Below, in pieces: positions 43,704 to 53,333 of a stretch of DNA of 64,000 nt. Under the pieces are notes generated by a model. That model did no database searches. It was not told the DNA's origin and saw only the letters and a program-made list of their open reading frames with translations. Made by a program: the position numbers and the translations under genes. Positions within the stretch are counted from its first letter, which is position 1. Each line of letters opens with the position of its first letter. This stretch comes from JBFHIZ01 sp963666475 (GTDB lineage Bacteria > Bacillota > Clostridia > Lachnospirales > Lachnospiraceae), in contig CAXXJM010000001.1 in the NCBI GenBank assembly GCA_963666475.2, forward strand, positions 1,674,001 to 1,738,000, given 5' to 3'.

Positions 43704-44516
43704 CTATATCTTTGGAAGAATCATAGTAATCCATTTACAAAGATCTGCTGATGCTGCGTTCGCCATTTTGACTACATTCTCATGAGAATGTTTGACTTTT
43801 TGAATTCCAGTTGCCATATTTGTAATACATGCAATTCCTAATACTTCTAGCCCTAAATAATTTGCTACAATTGTTTCCGGTACCGTCGACATTCCAACGG
43901 CATCGACACCCATCGTACGAAATGCTCGTATTTCTGCTGCCGTTTCGTAATAGGGTCCCATAAAGCCACCATAGACTCCTTCTTCATATGTGATTCCATG
44001 TTCATCCGCTGTCTGTTTTGCAAGCTCGATCAATCGCAAACGATATGGTTCAGACATATCTGGGAATCTTGGCCCAAATCGTTCATCGTTTTCCCCAATT
44101 AGTGGATTTGTACTGACCAAATTGATGAAATCCTGTATCAGCATCAATGTTCCAGGCGACAGTTTTTCATGTATTCCTCCACAGGCATTGGTAATCAATA
44201 ATTGCTCAATCCCCATAAGCTTCATCACATAGATTGGATAAGTCACTTCTCTCATTGAATACCCTTCATAATAATGAAACCTTCCCTGCATCGCCATCAC
44301 CTCTACTCCGTTCAATAGGCCAAAAATCAACTTGCCTTCGTGTCCTTCTACGGTGGACTTTGGAAAGTTTGGAATCTCATCATAGGATATTTCCTGTTTC
44401 TTTTCCATCGAATCCACAAGTGCACCAAGTCCTGATCCCAGGATAATCGCGGTCTTGGGGCTATAAGACGTTTTTTCTTTTATATAATTTGCTGTTGCAA
44501 GTACTTGTTCATACAT
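43704..44516 (-). CDS. punA: Purine-nucleoside phosphorylase
   Basis: The 270-residue enzyme cleaves purine nucleosides with phosphate for salvage. The trimeric (PNP-I) type is shown by the phosphate-binding GSGLGAL, the GRFHYYEGY loop, TNACGGIHEKLSPG, and GVDAVGMSTVPE with the catalytic Glu/Asn region. The length fits the family. It has its own ribosome site (GGAGAT) and is divergent from the aldo/keto reductase gene across 61 bases. Confidence 0.95.
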   Translation of the reverse strand: MYEQVLATANYIKEKTSYSPKTAIILGSGLGALVDSMEKKQEISYDEIPNFPKSTVEGHEGKLIFGLLNGVEVMAMQGRFHYYEGYSMREVTYPIYVMKLMGIEQLLITNACGGIHEKLSPGTLMLIQDFINLVSTNPLIGENDERFGPRFPDMSEPYRLRLIELAKQTADEHGITYEEGVYGGFMGPYYETAAEIRAFRTMGVDAVGMSTVPETIVANYLGLEVLGIACITNMATGIQKVKHSHENVVKMANAASADLCKWITMILPKI

Positions 44517-44536
44517 ATGTTATCTCCTTATTCTAT

Positions 44537-44545
44537 GGTATAATG
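44537..44545 (+). promoter_or_regulatory. Extended -10 promoter of the aldo/keto reductase gene
   Basis: TGGTATAAT (44537-44545) combines the TGn extension with a perfect -10. No convincing -35 is present. Confidence 0.55.
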
Positions 44546-44577
44546 ATATATTATATCAAGAAATGGAGAATTCGAAA

Positions 44578-45495
44578 ATGAAAAAAATAACAATTGGAAA
44601 AAGTATGACAGAAGCTTCCAATCTTGTGTTAGGTTGTATGCGAATTTCTGACATGAAAAAAAATGAAGTTGCAAACCTTGTCGATACAGCTCTTTCAGAA
44701 GGAATCAACCTATTTGATCATGCAGATATTTATGGTGGCGGAAAGTCAGAAGAACTTTTTGGACAAGTATTATCGGAAAACAAAGCTCTTCGTGATCAGA
44801 TGCTAATTCAAAGTAAATGTGGAATCCGTCAAGGATATTTTGACTTTTCAAAGGAACATATTCTTTCTTCTGTTGACAGTAGCCTAAAACGATTACAAAC
44901 CGATTATTTAGACTTTCTTGTATTACACCGTCCTGATACATTAATGGAACCCGAAGAAGTTGCCGAAGCCTTTGATTTGTTGAAGAATAGTGGCAAAGTA
45001 CGTGCATTCGGAGTAAGCAATTTCAACTCCATGCAAATTGAACTCTTGCAATCCGTTGTAACACACCCGCTTCATATCAACCAGCTACAGTTTGGAATCA
45101 TGCACACCGGAATGATCAACAGTGGAATTCAAGCAAACACTGAATTCCCTGGTTCCATCGATCACGATGGAAGTATATTGGAATACTGTCGTCTCAAAAA
45201 AATAACAATCCAGGCTTGGTCTCCATTTCAATATGGGTTTTTCGATGGTGTGTTTCTTGGGAATGATAAATTTCCAGAATTGAATTCTGTCATTAATCGC
45301 ATTGCGAAGGAAAAGAACGTAACAAATTCTGCCATCGCCACTGCATGGATTTTAAGACATCCTGCCAATATACAAACCATTATTGGCACTACTAAGACCA
45401 CAAGACTCAAAGAAATCTGCACTGCAAATGATATTTCTCTAAGCCGAGAAGAATGGTACGAGATTTATCGCGCTGCTGGAAATATTCTTCCTTAG
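44578..45495 (+). CDS. Aldo/keto reductase
   Basis: The 305-residue cytosolic NADPH-type oxidoreductase has the catalytic set: Asp in LFDHADIYGGG with the Tyr two residues on, Lys in LIQSKCGIR, and His in FLVLHRPD. The C-terminal IIGTTKTTRLKEI binds the cofactor phosphate. It resembles the YdhF-type group. Start chosen at ATG 44578, nine bases after GGAG; an ATG five codons upstream overlaps that site. Ends at a perfect terminator. Confidence 0.93.
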   Translation: MKKITIGKSMTEASNLVLGCMRISDMKKNEVANLVDTALSEGINLFDHADIYGGGKSEELFGQVLSENKALRDQMLIQSKCGIRQGYFDFSKEHILSSVDSSLKRLQTDYLDFLVLHRPDTLMEPEEVAEAFDLLKNSGKVRAFGVSNFNSMQIELLQSVVTHPLHINQLQFGIMHTGMINSGIQANTEFPGSIDHDGSILEYCRLKKITIQAWSPFQYGFFDGVFLGNDKFPELNSVINRIAKEKNVTNSAIATAWILRHPANIQTIIGTTKTTRLKEICTANDISLSREEWYEIYRAAGNILP

Positions 45496-45522
45496 CATAT
45501 CTCAACTACCTTAATGTAACAT

Positions 45523-45568
45523 AAAAACTTCCGAAAGATCTAAATATATTGATCCTCGGAAGTTTTTT
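45523..45568. terminator. Bidirectional terminator
   Basis: AAAAACTTCCG-AA-GATC pairs with GATC-CT-CGGAAGTTTTT around a ten-base loop between convergent genes. Confidence 0.9.
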
Positions 45569-45589
45569 ATGTTTTATAATATATTGTTC

Positions 45590-47143
45590 TTATTTGCTCT
45601 GTGTAGACAGCCATTCGAAGATTGTTGTCTGAACGCCATCAATCTCTTCTGTACACATATTATCAAGCGTGTAAATCCATGACCAATGTCCCATATACTG
45701 ATATGGAGTTCCATCTGTATTTGTATACAGTCCACTCATATCATGAACATCATCAAATAAACTATAATGAACATCTGATGCCCCAGCGTTTCTTAATCGA
45801 TTATATAAAGCATTTGAAAAGTCGTCCAGAGGAATATATTCCCCAGATTCGTCTGTATCGAGGTTATACGTTACGAAATCATCAGCTGTTACGCCTTGAT
45901 ATATTGCTACAATTCCGTCATTTTTAGCAGCAGTCAGCCAAATTGGTAGATCTTTAATTTTTTCAATCTTCTCATCTGTAAGCCATTTTACTGAGTATGC
46001 TTCACAAACAGGATAAGCTGCAGCAAAATATTCAGGGTATTGAATAATCATGTTAACCGTCATATATCCACCATTCGAACATCCACCAATATAAATACGG
46101 TTGGTATCTATTTCTGGATGCGCAGCAACATAATCTGTTACAAGTGCCATAAGTGCTTCTGTATAATACGACTGGCCATCATCCGTGTCAATAATGGAAG
46201 CATCTGTTAAATACAATCCTTCTCCATTCGAATCCATCCACATCGTTGGTGTCTGTGGTGCTAATACAAGAGCTCCTGTCTCTCCAAATAATTCCTGTAT
46301 TTCAGTTGTTGCAAGATTTACTACCTGATTCCCTAGAATAGCAATCATCGGATTGGTTCCGCCTTCTCCTGCTCCATGTAACCAGATGACGAGAGGTGTA
46401 GAACCCTCTTCTAAAGCCATTTCAGGCACAAAATCAGCATACATCAAATCAATGCTTTTGTTTTCATCCGTATAGTTATACAAATTTGTCGTAGTAAACA
46501 AATCACCTAGAACATTTAGATTTCCAGCATTTGACTCTGCAGTTGTCTCCAAAATAGCAAAATCGTTTCCATTAACATCTTTCAATACAGCTCCGTCTTT
46601 CATCGCAATAATATACGTCGTATCCACATAACTATTCAACCCCGACATATAATCATAATTAAAAGGCGATCCCGCGGTTATTGCAGGTCCAATTTGCATT
46701 TCTATTGTTAGATAAGTCCCTGACTCGTTCATATTTCCTTCAGCATCGGAAACATATACATTTGTAATTGTTCGTTCGGTGATTTCATCGATTTCTTCAT
46801 TTGCAAAAGTTGCCCAATTCATACCCACGTATTTTCTTTCTGCGGATACTATAAATGAATCTGTAGATAAAGTTGATGCATCCATTGCCACCCCTGTATT
46901 TACAACGACCTTTCCAATTGCAGGCCCCCAATCTTCAGCTGTTGTAATCGTTGTATAAGTAACACTTACAAATTTTTCATCCAAGACTTCTTCCGATCGT
47001 TCACTTTCATCTACTTCCACCACTGTTTCCATAGCCTCCGTCAGATTCGCATTCATCGTGTTATTTGAGTTGTTTCTACATCCAGTAATCAATGCTGACA
47101 TCGCAGCAATTCCCAATAGGGCAAATAATAATTTTTTTTTCAT
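45590..47143 (-). CDS. Secreted esterase lipoprotein, EstA-like with Ig-like domain
   Basis: The 517-residue protein has a signal peptide ending in ALITGC, a polar linker, an N-terminal Ig-like domain (about 45-220; TTAEDWGPAIGKVVVNTG resembles the Ig-like domain of Thermotoga EstA) and an alpha/beta-hydrolase domain with LHGAGEGG (oxyanion), GGCSNGGYM (nucleophile Ser) and a late His in DVHDMSG. Similar enzymes are feruloyl or acetyl esterases or depolymerases acting on plant polysaccharides. The start is uncertain: ATG 47143 gives a clean signal peptide, while ATG 47155 also fits. Confidence 0.85.
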   Translation of the reverse strand: MKKKLLFALLGIAAMSALITGCRNNSNNTMNANLTEAMETVVEVDESERSEEVLDEKFVSVTYTTITTAEDWGPAIGKVVVNTGVAMDASTLSTDSFIVSAERKYVGMNWATFANEEIDEITERTITNVYVSDAEGNMNESGTYLTIEMQIGPAITAGSPFNYDYMSGLNSYVDTTYIIAMKDGAVLKDVNGNDFAILETTAESNAGNLNVLGDLFTTTNLYNYTDENKSIDLMYADFVPEMALEEGSTPLVIWLHGAGEGGTNPMIAILGNQVVNLATTEIQELFGETGALVLAPQTPTMWMDSNGEGLYLTDASIIDTDDGQSYYTEALMALVTDYVAAHPEIDTNRIYIGGCSNGGYMTVNMIIQYPEYFAAAYPVCEAYSVKWLTDEKIEKIKDLPIWLTAAKNDGIVAIYQGVTADDFVTYNLDTDESGEYIPLDDFSNALYNRLRNAGASDVHYSLFDDVHDMSGLYTNTDGTPYQYMGHWSWIYTLDNMCTEEIDGVQTTIFEWLSTQSK

Positions 47144-47210
47144 AATAATAACCATGCCTTTCTCAAACTCTCCTTTTTTCAAAGCCATTCTTAATACCTG
47201 TCTTATTATA

Positions 47211-47241
47211 AAAAAAGCAAGGCAGAATCGCCTTGCTTTTT
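47211..47241 (-). terminator. Terminator of the AraC gene at 47279
   Basis: AAAAGCAAGGC and GCCTTGCTTTT form an 11-bp stem with a long T-run on the minus strand, between the AraC and EstA-like genes. Confidence 0.88.
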
Positions 47242-47278
47242 GTGATGAAAAACTTCCTTTTTGTGTTCAAATGCAATA

Positions 47279-48157
47279 TTACGTCTTCATTATAACACGG
47301 AATTTCGACGGTAACATCTGATAACGTCTTTTAAAAGCTAGAATGAATCCTTTATCATCTGGAAATCCGTGCTTTAGAGCCACATCTGAAATCGTTTCAT
47401 TAGAATGCATCATTTCCATTGCTACTTGGTTTAAACGTACCTCTGTAAGATACTGTTTTATCGTCATTCCTGTTTCCCTTTTGAAATACTTACAAAAATG
47501 TGCTCTCGAATAACCTGCTACATTTGCCAACAACTCAGTTGTCAAAGGTTGTTCATGATGTTCCGTGATATATTCTGCTAATTGACGTAATTCTTCTGAA
47601 ACAAAAGGGGCTATATCCACCTCTTGCTTTTTTTTTGAAGTAAGAATTTCAATTTGTCTTGAAATTTCTTCAAAAACAAAATATCTTCGTTCCTCATCTC
47701 GATAATCGCCGGTCTCCATTTCATAGAACTTGGTTAAAAGCATTCCCAAATAATTCGATTCCTGATTATTGGGTTCCATCAAAAAAGTCTGCATATTCTG
47801 AATCTGCATTCTATCTTGATATGCAAAGCGATCGGTCAAAGTCATTGCTAGATTAGAACTAAATGACTCTGTACGCTTGTGAATACAATGCTCTTTTCCA
47901 CCAGCTATCACTAGAAAATCCCCGGCACGTAAAACGTAATTCTTTGTTTCTACCTCTACCTCCAAGATTCCTTCTGATACAAATATGATCTCCCATCCTG
48001 TGTGAAAGTGGCTGGGATAACTGCCCTTTTGCTTTGTCTGAATTAAAGCAACGTGGACTGGAAAATTGGTCAAAGAATATACCAGTTCTTCCTTTGTTGC
48101 ATCAAAAATCACTAACCCAGGATCCAAAATCTTGGTGGTTCTTTCATCCTTCTGCAT
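47279..48157 (-). CDS. AraC-family regulator with cupin domain
   Basis: The 292-residue protein has an N-terminal cupin (FHTGWEIIFVSEGILEV, LRAGDFLVIAGGKEHCIH) and a C-terminal AraC double HTH (LTTELLANVAGYSRAHFCKYFKRETG, ISDVALKHGFPDDKGFILAFKRRYQMLPSKFR). The start at 48157 follows AGGAG by six bases. It lies upstream of the esterase gene on the same strand, but with a terminator between. Its target is not evident. Confidence 0.9.
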   Translation of the reverse strand: MQKDERTTKILDPGLVIFDATKEELVYSLTNFPVHVALIQTKQKGSYPSHFHTGWEIIFVSEGILEVEVETKNYVLRAGDFLVIAGGKEHCIHKRTESFSSNLAMTLTDRFAYQDRMQIQNMQTFLMEPNNQESNYLGMLLTKFYEMETGDYRDEERRYFVFEEISRQIEILTSKKKQEVDIAPFVSEELRQLAEYITEHHEQPLTTELLANVAGYSRAHFCKYFKRETGMTIKQYLTEVRLNQVAMEMMHSNETISDVALKHGFPDDKGFILAFKRRYQMLPSKFRVIMKT

Positions 48158-48275
48158 ATTATTCTCCTGCAAAGTCTGAAAATACCTTATCATCTAAAAC
48201 TATTTTAACATTATTATATAGTTTGACTCAAATTTGACATACCTTGTTATGCTTATGGCATATATTGTAGAAGTG

Positions 48276-49379
48276 CTAAATCTTTGGCTCAAAACCAAAA
48301 CGGTAAATAATCGATGTGATGACAACATTTCTGTCCTTAACCAAATCCACCTCATACGGAGTGACTTTTTTATTCTCCTCACACAAAATCAAAATCTTAG
48401 GTCTTGAGTAAAATTCTTTATGAACGCTGACAACAATTCCTTCTCTTCCATCACTCAAACGTACTCTTGTATCTTTCGGATATGGATTAATTGCACGGGT
48501 AAAACATTCCACCATTTCCATGTCAAATGCGGTACCACCGTTTCCCATAATATATTCTCTTGCTTCTCCAAGATCCACAGCTCGACGATACGGTCTTTCC
48601 GCGATCAAGGCTTCAAAAACATCTGCTACCGAACATAATTTACTGATTTTTTGAATATCATTTCCTTTTTTTCCTTCAGGATATCCAGTTCCATCTACTT
48701 TTTCATGATGTTCGAGCGCGATAATACGTCCTACTGCAGATAAATTTGTATAATCACGCATAAACTCGAATCCTTTTTTCGGATGTTCCTTGATCAGTTC
48801 AAACTGTTCTTCCGTTAATTTTCCTGGTTTATTTATGATGGATTTTGGTACAAATATTTTTCCAATATCATGAAATACACTTCCCATTGCAATACTTTTC
48901 AACTGGACAGGAGTCATCCCTAATTCATTTCCCATTGCCAGTGCCACAGACATCAGATTGATGCTGTGTTTAAAGGTATAATCATCATATATGGAAACAG
49001 TAAGTAGATTGTTTACTACTTCCTTATCATTGATCAGATCATTTATGATCTCGTCTAAAATTTTTTCAAAGCTCTGTACATATTCTACTGCCTGCATTTT
49101 TTTATCCCTTGCATTTGTTTGAGAAACTGCAAGTTTTGAAATGCTTTTTGTTAAGTCTTCCATTTGTTTAAGCATATGTGGCTGAATAATTTCCTTGATC
49201 TCTGATTCACAATATTCATCCTGAATAAAAAGATCATGATAGCCTGCTGCCCTTAACTTATTTAAATAAGATTCTGTCAACATGACATTATCTCGTATCA
49301 GCAATTGACCTTGTGCGGTATATATAGGCTTCGCATTATAATGTCCTTCACGGACATACTCGATTGGTACTCTGCGCAT
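48276..49379 (-). CDS. HD-GYP domain protein (cyclic di-GMP phosphodiesterase-like)
   Basis: The 366-residue soluble protein has an N-terminal region of about 100 residues of the type found before HD-GYP domains (VREGHYNAKPIYTAQGQLLIRDN) and an HD-GYP domain with FHDIGKIFVP, EHHEKVDGTGYPEG and ADVFEALIAERPYR. A short beta-rich tail (VRLSDGREGIVVSVHKE) follows. Motif residues for metal binding and the GYP loop are intact. The start at 49379 follows GGAGGAATTC. It is a single gene divergent from yitT, and no terminator is visible after it. Confidence 0.92.
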   Translation of the reverse strand: MRRVPIEYVREGHYNAKPIYTAQGQLLIRDNVMLTESYLNKLRAAGYHDLFIQDEYCESEIKEIIQPHMLKQMEDLTKSISKLAVSQTNARDKKMQAVEYVQSFEKILDEIINDLINDKEVVNNLLTVSIYDDYTFKHSINLMSVALAMGNELGMTPVQLKSIAMGSVFHDIGKIFVPKSIINKPGKLTEEQFELIKEHPKKGFEFMRDYTNLSAVGRIIALEHHEKVDGTGYPEGKKGNDIQKISKLCSVADVFEALIAERPYRRAVDLGEAREYIMGNGGTAFDMEMVECFTRAINPYPKDTRVRLSDGREGIVVSVHKEFYSRPKILILCEENKKVTPYEVDLVKDRNVVITSIIYRFGFEPKI

Positions 49380-49488
49380 CGAATTCCTCCAAAAATGATA
49401 TCCCCTCACCTTTTTCGTCTTAAACCTAGTTACCTACAGTAATATTCATATTATATGCTATTTATTCACAAAATACCATATACAATAT

Positions 49489-49520
49489 AAAAAAAGAAAA
49501 CAATTGCAGGTTGTTTTCTT
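49489..49520 (-). terminator. Minus-strand terminator in the yitT/HD-GYP divergent region
   Basis: GAAAACAA (49496-49503) pairs with TTGTTTTC (49511-49518). On the minus strand it is followed by seven T. It lies upstream of both flanking genes, so it would stop a transcript that has crossed yitT antisense, for example from GH127. Confidence 0.7.
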
Positions 49521-49532
49521 TTATGCTATAAA
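49504..49532 (+). promoter_or_regulatory. Promoter of the yitT-family gene
   Basis: TTGCAG (49504-49509), 17 bases, TATAAA (49527-49532), with a 5' leader of about 55 bases. The -35 lies in the loop of the hairpin at 49489-49520. Confidence 0.55.
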
Positions 49533-49594
49533 TATAGCAATTCATTTAGAATTATTGAAATTATTTAATTTTCGAATCATAGAATGGAGCTCTT

Positions 49595-50461
49595 GTGAAA
49601 CTATCAAAAATATTCTTGCACTTACTTATCATCCTTGTGGGAAATTTTATATATGCAACTGGTATTGCCTTTTTTATCATACCGTCCGGATTAATTACTG
49701 GTGGAACAACAGGTATCGCTTTATTTATCCACGAACTCAGCGGGTTGTCTGTTTCCCTCTTTGTACTGCTATTCAATGTGGCTATGTTCGTACTCGGTCT
49801 GCTCCTTCTTGGTCGAAAATTTGTACTTACGACTCTGATCAGTACACTTTGTTATCCATTTGCACTTCATATCATGGAACGCATCGCATCACAATATGAA
49901 CCCATTTCAGATTTACTACTAAGTACTATTTTTGGCGGACTATGTATTGGTGTATCTATTGCTATCATCATACGTGTTGGTGCGAGCACCGGAGGTATGG
50001 ATATCCCTCCTCTTGTATTCAAAAAATATTTTCGAATTCCAATTTCAGTCAGCCTCTATGTTTTTGATTGTTTCATCCTTGCATTGCAAGCAGCCTTTCG
50101 TGAAATCGACAAAATCCTGTATGGAATTGTGTTAGTTATAATCTATACAATTGTCATTGATAAATTGCTCATGGTTGGTACCAATAAAATTCAACTAAAG
50201 ATCATTACAAGTCGTCCACAAGAAATCAAATCAAAAATATTTGAAGAACTGGATCGTGGTGTCACCTTACTCCATAGCCAGACTGGATATTTAGAAAAAG
50301 AGACAGACATGATTCTCAGCGTAATATCCAATCGTGAACTCTATCGTGCGGAAAAATTAATCCATGATATCGATGAAAATGCATTTGTCATGATTAGTCG
50401 TGTCAGTGAAGTTCATGGACGTGGTTTCAGCTTAGGGAAAGAATATTTAGAGAATAAATAA
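49595..50461 (+). CDS. YitT-family membrane protein
   Basis: The 288-residue protein has five to six N-terminal helices (about 5-175, including GTTGIALFIHELSG and GASTGGMDIPPLVFKK) and a cytosolic C-terminal DUF2179-type domain (LDRGVTLLHSQTGYLEKETDMILSVISNRE...FVMISRVSEVHGRGF). YitT proteins are widespread in Firmicutes, with no established transport role known to me. The start is GTG at 49595, five bases after GGAG. The last 35 bases overlap the end of the GH127 gene on the other strand. Confidence 0.9.
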   Translation: MKLSKIFLHLLIILVGNFIYATGIAFFIIPSGLITGGTTGIALFIHELSGLSVSLFVLLFNVAMFVLGLLLLGRKFVLTTLISTLCYPFALHIMERIASQYEPISDLLLSTIFGGLCIGVSIAIIIRVGASTGGMDIPPLVFKKYFRIPISVSLYVFDCFILALQAAFREIDKILYGIVLVIIYTIVIDKLLMVGTNKIQLKIITSRPQEIKSKIFEELDRGVTLLHSQTGYLEKETDMILSVISNRELYRAEKLIHDIDENAFVMISRVSEVHGRGFSLGKEYLENK

Positions 50462-52895
50462 AATTACAAACTCTGGCAGACACTTCTCCAGGTGCTCCTT
50501 CAAATATAATTGGGATGACGGAAACCATTCGGTCATCCTTTTTTATATTCTCATGGCATTCTTCCACCACTTCTTTAGAAATAGGAATCCATATTTCTAA
50601 TTCTTTTTCCTCACTCACTGAGTGAACTCGTTTTTCATAGAGGATATGTTCATTTGTACGAATTCTTAGCATTTTCCCATCATCTTCTTTTCGCACAATC
50701 AATTTCAAATAATTATTATGCATTCGATCAACGATCATTCGATAAGAAAATGCACCACCTATATTGGCAAACCGATACGTTCCATCATCCGTAATTCCTG
50801 TAGAGCCACTTCCATATTCCTTCATATCATGAAGCAGGTCATTTTCATACTGGCCATATCCTGGTTGTACGGTATCCAAAACAACAAAATCCTTATCCAC
50901 TTGTGTAGATTTGCTTTTTTCAAGTGCTAAGATTTCTTCTTCTGTTACAAAATCCCAATACAACCCATATCGCTCTTTATATTGCGAAAAATGTGGCACA
51001 AAAGTTAAATTCGCTTCTACATCCTTTAATTGAAAAGCCAGTTCATCCCCTTCTAAACGTATCATGTGCCGGGAAATTTCTTTCATATATGTTTCGACAG
51101 AATCTGTTTTTAAGACGATTTGTTCACTTTCCCTTGAATTGTATTCTGCTCCAATTCTCCATGCATTTGGAATGGAGACTTCAACACCGGTCATCGTCTT
51201 TTCCATATCTTTCTTCCCAAGCCTCGCGCTTAAAACAATTGGTCCATATTTAAATCCAAAGACTCTTTTGTTATCCGGAAGTGAATATGCTTGTATCTTC
51301 ATTGGTAATATGAGTTTGATTACAGTTCCTTCCACAAATGGTCCCTCGATCAATAAATATCCCGAAATATTCTTTGGAATGACTTGCTTTTCATTCATCA
51401 TGATTACCATCTCTTCGGCCAGCCAATTCGGTCTTCGAAATGCAATCGAAAAATCCGCTTGCTCTTTCGTCATATGAACTGTAAAGATCACTTCTTCCTT
51501 ACTTGGAATATTCGTTCTTTGCTCGATAATAACTTGATATTCCTTGAAATGACAGTCCGACGAAAGATACTGGTTCACAATGAGTATGTCATCTTTTTTA
51601 TAATAAATACTCTCTCCTAGTTTTGTGAAATTTTCCATCCCCGTTCCAGTACAACACCAGAATTTCGTATATGGATCTCCGAAAACTTTAAAATACCCCG
51701 TTGCCATTGGCTGAAAATAGGTTGTCATTCCTGTTTCAGGATTTTGAGATGATAGAATCGAATTTAAGAACGTGTTTTCATAGTAATCTGCGTACTTAAT
51801 TTCTCCTGTAATCATAAATAGTTTCTTGGTCAATTTTAACATATTATATGCATTACATGTTTCACAGGTACAATTCGTACGTTCTGCATCTAGAATCTGA
51901 TCTTCTCCAAAATGCTCCCATTCACTGTTACCACCGGTCAGATAGGTATGGTCCAATACCACCATTTCCCAAAATTTCTCAGCATATTCCAAATAAATAC
52001 TTGCCCCTTCTTGGTCTATGTTTCTCAAGGAAAGATATCTATTCAATGCTCCTTGAAATTTAGGTATCGTGGTATTTGCATGTAAATTATTTAGTATATT
52101 GTCTCCCGTTTTCCCTTGACGAACTCTTTCAAACAACTCTTCTTGATCGAATGCATGTGCTGCAGTTGCATAGGTAGCATCTCCAGTTATTTGATAAAGA
52201 TCATACATGCAGTCGTTCATACCTCCATATTCGATAGAAAGTACTTTTCTTCTTGTCTCTTTTGACCATCCCATTGCACGTTTTGCTACCCAGTTACCCA
52301 ATTTTTTTGCAATATCCAAAGCTAAATCTGGGATGCTTTGATCTCCCTCCACCCGAGGTTTTAATTTTGCAGCGGAAATCATTCCCTCCATAATCTTGTG
52401 CATGGTATACCATGGCACCCACGCCTGTGTAATGATATTGGCTTTTTGCTCTTCTACGTTGTCAAATTGAAGCTCGATTTGATTTGGATCTAATACGAGG
52501 GCCCCAAAAATAAATCCAGTTCCAATTGCATCCTGGCACTCCTTAATTCCAGATAATATTTCTTCTAATTTCCGAACAAGGTTTTTTTGATCGCTTTCCT
52601 TCGTGTCATAACTTTCATATGCTTGCACACATCCCGTGATATAATGTCCTAATGTATGCCCGCCAATCAACATACTTTCCCATCCTGCATATCGCTCTAC
52701 TCCAAGCGTATCGAGACCAGCCGTATTTCGAAATCCAGCGATCAATCGATTTACATCAAAAGACAGCAGATAAGCAATTTCTTTATCTGCTGCATTTTGT
52801 AAGTACGGATTTTTTATCGAAACTTGCTCAAGCGGAAATCCCATGTTTCCTTCAAATCTTTGTATCCCCTCTGTATTTTGATTGTTCATATTCAT
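50427..52895 (-). CDS. Beta-L-arabinofuranosidase-like glycoside hydrolase, GH127
   Basis: The 822-residue protein matches GH127. Cysteine-rich zinc/catalytic motifs NCTCETCNAYNMLKL and KFWCCTGTGMEN are present, the second near residues 410-415, close to the nucleophile Cys417 of the characterised HypBA1. The TGGNSEWEHFG segment lies upstream. There is no signal peptide, so it acts inside the cell on imported arabino-oligosaccharides, probably from plant glycoproteins or arabinans. Start taken as ATG 52895 (GGAG five bases upstream); ATG 52889 is an alternative. It overlaps yitT tail-to-tail by 35 bases. Confidence 0.9.
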   Translation of the reverse strand: MNMNNQNTEGIQRFEGNMGFPLEQVSIKNPYLQNAADKEIAYLLSFDVNRLIAGFRNTAGLDTLGVERYAGWESMLIGGHTLGHYITGCVQAYESYDTKESDQKNLVRKLEEILSGIKECQDAIGTGFIFGALVLDPNQIELQFDNVEEQKANIITQAWVPWYTMHKIMEGMISAAKLKPRVEGDQSIPDLALDIAKKLGNWVAKRAMGWSKETRRKVLSIEYGGMNDCMYDLYQITGDATYATAAHAFDQEELFERVRQGKTGDNILNNLHANTTIPKFQGALNRYLSLRNIDQEGASIYLEYAEKFWEMVVLDHTYLTGGNSEWEHFGEDQILDAERTNCTCETCNAYNMLKLTKKLFMITGEIKYADYYENTFLNSILSSQNPETGMTTYFQPMATGYFKVFGDPYTKFWCCTGTGMENFTKLGESIYYKKDDILIVNQYLSSDCHFKEYQVIIEQRTNIPSKEEVIFTVHMTKEQADFSIAFRRPNWLAEEMVIMMNEKQVIPKNISGYLLIEGPFVEGTVIKLILPMKIQAYSLPDNKRVFGFKYGPIVLSARLGKKDMEKTMTGVEVSIPNAWRIGAEYNSRESEQIVLKTDSVETYMKEISRHMIRLEGDELAFQLKDVEANLTFVPHFSQYKERYGLYWDFVTEEEILALEKSKSTQVDKDFVVLDTVQPGYGQYENDLLHDMKEYGSGSTGITDDGTYRFANIGGAFSYRMIVDRMHNNYLKLIVRKEDDGKMLRIRTNEHILYEKRVHSVSEEKELEIWIPISKEVVEECHENIKKDDRMVSVIPIIFEGAPGEVSARVCNFIYSLNILSLS

Positions 52896-53012
52896 TCCCT
52901 CTCCATTCCATATGTTTTCATAGGAGTATTTTATCAAAACTTACAAAGGATGAATATGCATAAAGGTTCGTTTTGTTTTTTACAAAGTCACATAAATCGA
53001 TAAAAGTGCTCT

Positions 53013-53333
53013 TCACCAATGATGAAGATATTCCCAATTCATATCTATCACCGCTAGTCCCATTGCAAAAAACACAAGCGTCATCATTAAAAAAACGGAA
53101 ACGATATCGTATTTGTATTTTGTTTCTCTTTTTCCAGCACCAATTAGAATTTCCAATCCTAGAAGAATAAAAATAGTTGGCCAAAATCGAAAGATTAATT
53201 CATATGATATTTGATCAAAAATCGTGTGGACTAAAAATGCGATTCCCGATGCGACCATAACAATTCCAAAAGTAAGGGTACCTAGCTTACGTACGTTTTT
53301 ATTCTGTGCTGGCAGAGTCATTTCTGTTTCCAT
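53013..53333 (-). CDS. Small membrane protein, LiaF/LiaI transmembrane-like
   Basis: The 106-residue protein has about four short hydrophobic segments (LTFGIVMVASGIAFLVHTIF, FWPTIFILLGLEILIG, VSVFLMMTLVFFAMGLAVI), typical of the membrane region shared by LiaI/LiaF-like envelope-stress proteins. It overlaps the preceding gene by 35 bases and is the last gene of the ECF sigma operon, which suggests a role in sensing or responding to envelope state. A 117-base gap to GH127 holds no clear terminator. Confidence 0.7.
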   Translation of the reverse strand: METEMTLPAQNKNVRKLGTLTFGIVMVASGIAFLVHTIFDQISYELIFRFWPTIFILLGLEILIGAGKRETKYKYDIVSVFLMMTLVFFAMGLAVIDMNWEYLHHW

